Of a stretch of DNA of 40,409 bases, positions 38,032 to 40,409 are shown piece after piece (position 1 is the first letter of the stretch; each line of letters begins with the position of its first letter). Source of the stretch: Acidobacteria bacterium AH-259-O06. GTDB taxonomy: Bacteria > Acidobacteriota > UBA6911 > RPQK01 > JADFOI01. Location of the stretch: NCBI GenBank assembly GCA_027717865.1, contig JALLOM010000003.1, positions 1 through 40,409 of the forward strand. Reading direction: 5' to 3'. The position numbers were made by a program, and so were the translations under genes. The notes under the pieces were generated by a model. It ran no database searches. It was not told where the DNA came from and saw nothing but the letters and a program-made list of their open reading frames with translations.

Positions 38032-40162
38032 ATGGTGAAGCTGGCAGCAGACACTTCTTTGCATGGACTTTTTCGGCTGAATTGGCTTCTTCTTGCGGGC
38101 CTCTATGATGGGCGGAATCTAATGCGGAATCTAATGCGGTTGGTTTGTGTTCTTATCTTTGGAGGATTTCTCGTTCTTCATCTGGCTGAACCGGTTCTTG
38201 GACAGAGACAACCGCGCTTTCGGGTGGCCTCCGATCTGATCCTGGTGGACGTACGGGTACGCGATTCGGATAATCGCCCCATCACGGGACTTAGGGCAGA
38301 GGATTTCCTCATTTTGGAGGAAGGGACGGTACAGGAGATCAGCTTCTTTCAGGAGATTGCCTTGCCTTTGACATCTTCTCGGTTGTACGAGGTGAGGACC
38401 GAAACGAATGCGGTGCCCATACAGGCTTCCTCGGATTCCCCGCAGCCCATGGCTTGGGAAAAGCGACTCCTGATTCTCCTTTTCAACTTCTCTACGGCCG
38501 GACTGCAGGATATCCAGATGATGCAGGAAGCAGCTCAAGAGTTCCTGGAAAAGCAGTTTACTTCCGACGATGCCGCCGCCGTTCTGGTTTTCAACAATGG
38601 TTTGGAAATGCTGACTGACTTCACTTCGGATCAGGCCATCTTGAGCCAAGCTCTTGCGCGTTTGCAGGGCAGCAACCCAGAACTCGACGTCTCACTTCCG
38701 GAAGAAGATCTGGAATCAGACGACAGCTTAGATTCAGAATTTGTAGCTGACGAAACCGAATTCGCTCTTTTCGAGACCAACCAGCAGCTCAGCGCGATTC
38801 AGTCTGTGGCGGATGCCTTTCGCGAGGTTCTGGGGCGCAAGGCGCTGATTTATTTCTCGGCCGGCCTCAGCAAGCAGGGGAATTGAAAACGACCAGCAAA
38901 TGCGTTGGACGACCGATTTGTGTAATCGCGCCAATATGAGTATTTACTCAGTGGATGCGAGGGGACTGGTGGCGCTCTCGCCTGGAGGAGGCGCTCATCG
39001 ATCAGGGCGCAGCGGTCTTGGAATTTTCAATGGAAGGGCATCCTTGAATCAGCTGGTCAGTCTCAGTCAATCTCAGGAGGGGTTGACTACGCTTGCCGCA
39101 GATACCGGTGGGGCCGCACTGATCGACGACAACGATCTCTCGAAGATTTTCCGGCGGGCCCGCGAAGATGCCAGTCACTACTATCTCATCGGTTACCAAA
39201 CTCTCACTCAACCAAACGACGGACGGTTTCGCAGGATTGAAGTGCGCTGCAAGATCAGTTATGCCAAGCTGGAATACCGCCGTGGTTACTACACAGACAA
39301 ACCCTACAAGAGTCTGAGCACATCGGAAAAGGAGTTCAAACTACTGCAAACAATCGTAGAAGACCTTCCCGTGTCGGATTTCCCATTGGAGATTGGCGCA
39401 GAATACTTTCCCGATTCCTCAGGTCAGTACCAGGTTCCAATTTTGCTGGCTTTCAACTACTCCCAAATGAGCAAACTCTTGGGTGCCAAGGACCTGAACC
39501 TGGAGTTAATTCTACTGGCCCGGGACCTCCAGGAGGTAACCCGAGCCGGAGTGCGAGACAACGTGCAGATCCGCAGACGTGGTGGTGATGCTGAAGTTCG
39601 ATTTGTTTATCAGAATCTTCTTGTGTTGGAGGCTGGACAGTATCAGCTCGCCGCCTATGTGAGGGACAACCGAAGCGGCATGATGTCACAAGCTCTCCAC
39701 GACTTGGATTTGCCCCCTTTCGGTCCAGTGCAACTAAGTTCCCTGGTCCTGGCAGGGGGGTGGAAAGAGCCAGATTCTCACTCAGGGTATCGAATCAAGA
39801 AAGGAAAACACGTCACCACACTACAGAATCCCCTTCAAGTAAGGGATCGTGTGCTGATCCCCCGCGTAGATAGCAATTTCAAGCAGCCGGAAACCCTCTA
39901 TCTTCATGGAAAAATTGGAATCGAGGAGGAGTTTCAGTCCGGAGATTATCGGATCATTTTACTCGACGAAGACCAAGAGAGATTATTTGAAAGTGAGTGG
40001 AAGACGCTCATGTCCGGCAACAACCGCCCACTGGACGTCAACGCCCGTTTTCCATTAAATCAGCTGGAACTTGGGAAGTATAAATTGGTTGTGGAAGTCC
40101 GTCTGAAGGACAGCAGCCAGACACATACGATGGTGAGAGATTTCAATGTGACCCCCTTCTGA
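38032..40162 (+). pseudogene. Acidobacterial VWFA-related protein gene with one-base frameshift
   Basis: Start at 38032, with GGAG (38022-38025) six bases upstream; a second start at 38122 also fits a signal peptide (MRLVCVLIFGGFLVLHL). The first frame (to 38886) reads FRVASDLILVDVRVRDSDNR, then FLILEEGTVQEISFFQEI and the VWA core, whose metal site (NFSTAG) is degenerate. It ends in GLSKQGN and a stop. The second frame resumes as QQMRWTTDLCNRANMSIYSV, then GLTTLAADTGGAAL and SHYYLIGYQ, typical of the same family. Removing one base near 38880-38882 joins them. It is secreted and follows the receptor gene closely. Whether the shift is real, programmed or a sequencing error is unknown. Confidence 0.85.
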
Positions 40163-40409
40163 CCCTTGACGTGTACGGTCCATGGACAGCCACGATGTTG
40201 CAAACTTCGGCGGAACTGTCGAATTCCTCAAGGACAGGCCGGCTACCACAGCCCCAATAGAACCTCCGGCCTAGCCGCCTAGCCCTGCCCTTTACCCATA
40301 AAGATATGCGGGACAAATTCATGCATCTCCTGGATCTCTGAGTGCGAAGCCTTCACACATCAGCTGGAGTTGTGAGTAACCTTGCCACATCAACTCATGA
40401 CCCGGGGGC

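Noticed and set aside
40163-40409. Possible gene at the right edge
   Set aside because: Only short frames are present and none has a start signal or recognisable similarity.

Overview
The window most resembles a chromosomal segment of an acidobacterium. The strongest taxonomic signals are at the right end: a very large TonB-receptor-like outer-membrane protein followed 16 nt later by a gene of the acidobacterial 'VWFA-related' type. Tat-signal oxidoreductase and enolase-superfamily enzymes, a PQQ-type sugar dehydrogenase with a multihaem cytochrome, and a lineage-typical set of housekeeping genes fit the same picture. The assignment is inference from gene content; no rRNA or tRNA gene was found.

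Region 1 (1-10.25 kb) is a defence island. A type I restriction-modification operon on the minus strand (hsdM, hsdS, hsdR, all overlapping; hsdR runs off the left edge) is followed by a truncated XRE-type antitoxin relic. Next comes a plus-strand three-gene operon: a SPPY-type DNA methyltransferase, a DUF262 protein lacking the usual HNH partner domain, and a small protein with a HEPN ribonuclease motif. The last two are joined by an ATGA overlap. This methyltransferase-DUF262-HEPN operon is the best candidate for a little-described system. Region 2 (10.25-12.3 kb) is a debris zone: a transporter-like scrap, a glycosidase-like pseudogene with a one-base frameshift, and an intact vapBC toxin-antitoxin pair with a recognisable promoter.

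Region 3 (12.3-29 kb) is core metabolism and maintenance. It holds an acyl-CoA carboxylase (biotin carrier, biotin carboxylase, carboxyltransferase), a transaldolase-like aldolase, a fibronectin-type lipoprotein, the HslVU protease, threonine synthase, a YihY-family membrane protein, a small zinc-finger protein, NAD-dependent DNA ligase, a TPR protein, a Tat-dependent Gfo/Idh/MocA oxidoreductase and a mannonate-dehydratase-like gene interrupted by an in-frame TAG. Many intergenic gaps here are filled with degenerate seven-base tandem repeats. These are absent from the defence island and from the right quarter. In one place the repeats have entered a gene and encode part of a lipoprotein signal peptide.

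Region 4 (29-34.3 kb) carries the octahaem cytochrome / PQQ dehydrogenase pair, a glycosyltransferase relic abutting a REP-like inverted repeat, a Spy/CpxP-like periplasmic protein, a phenylacetate-CoA-ligase-type enzyme and the C-terminal remnant of a benzoate-CoA-ligase-type enzyme. Region 5 (34.4-40.2 kb) is the outer-membrane receptor plus VWFA gene; the VWFA gene carries a one-base frameshift.

The number of single-lesion genes (in-frame TAG, in-frame TGA, two one-base frameshifts) is high. It suggests either active gene decay or residual assembly errors; read-level checking would separate the two.
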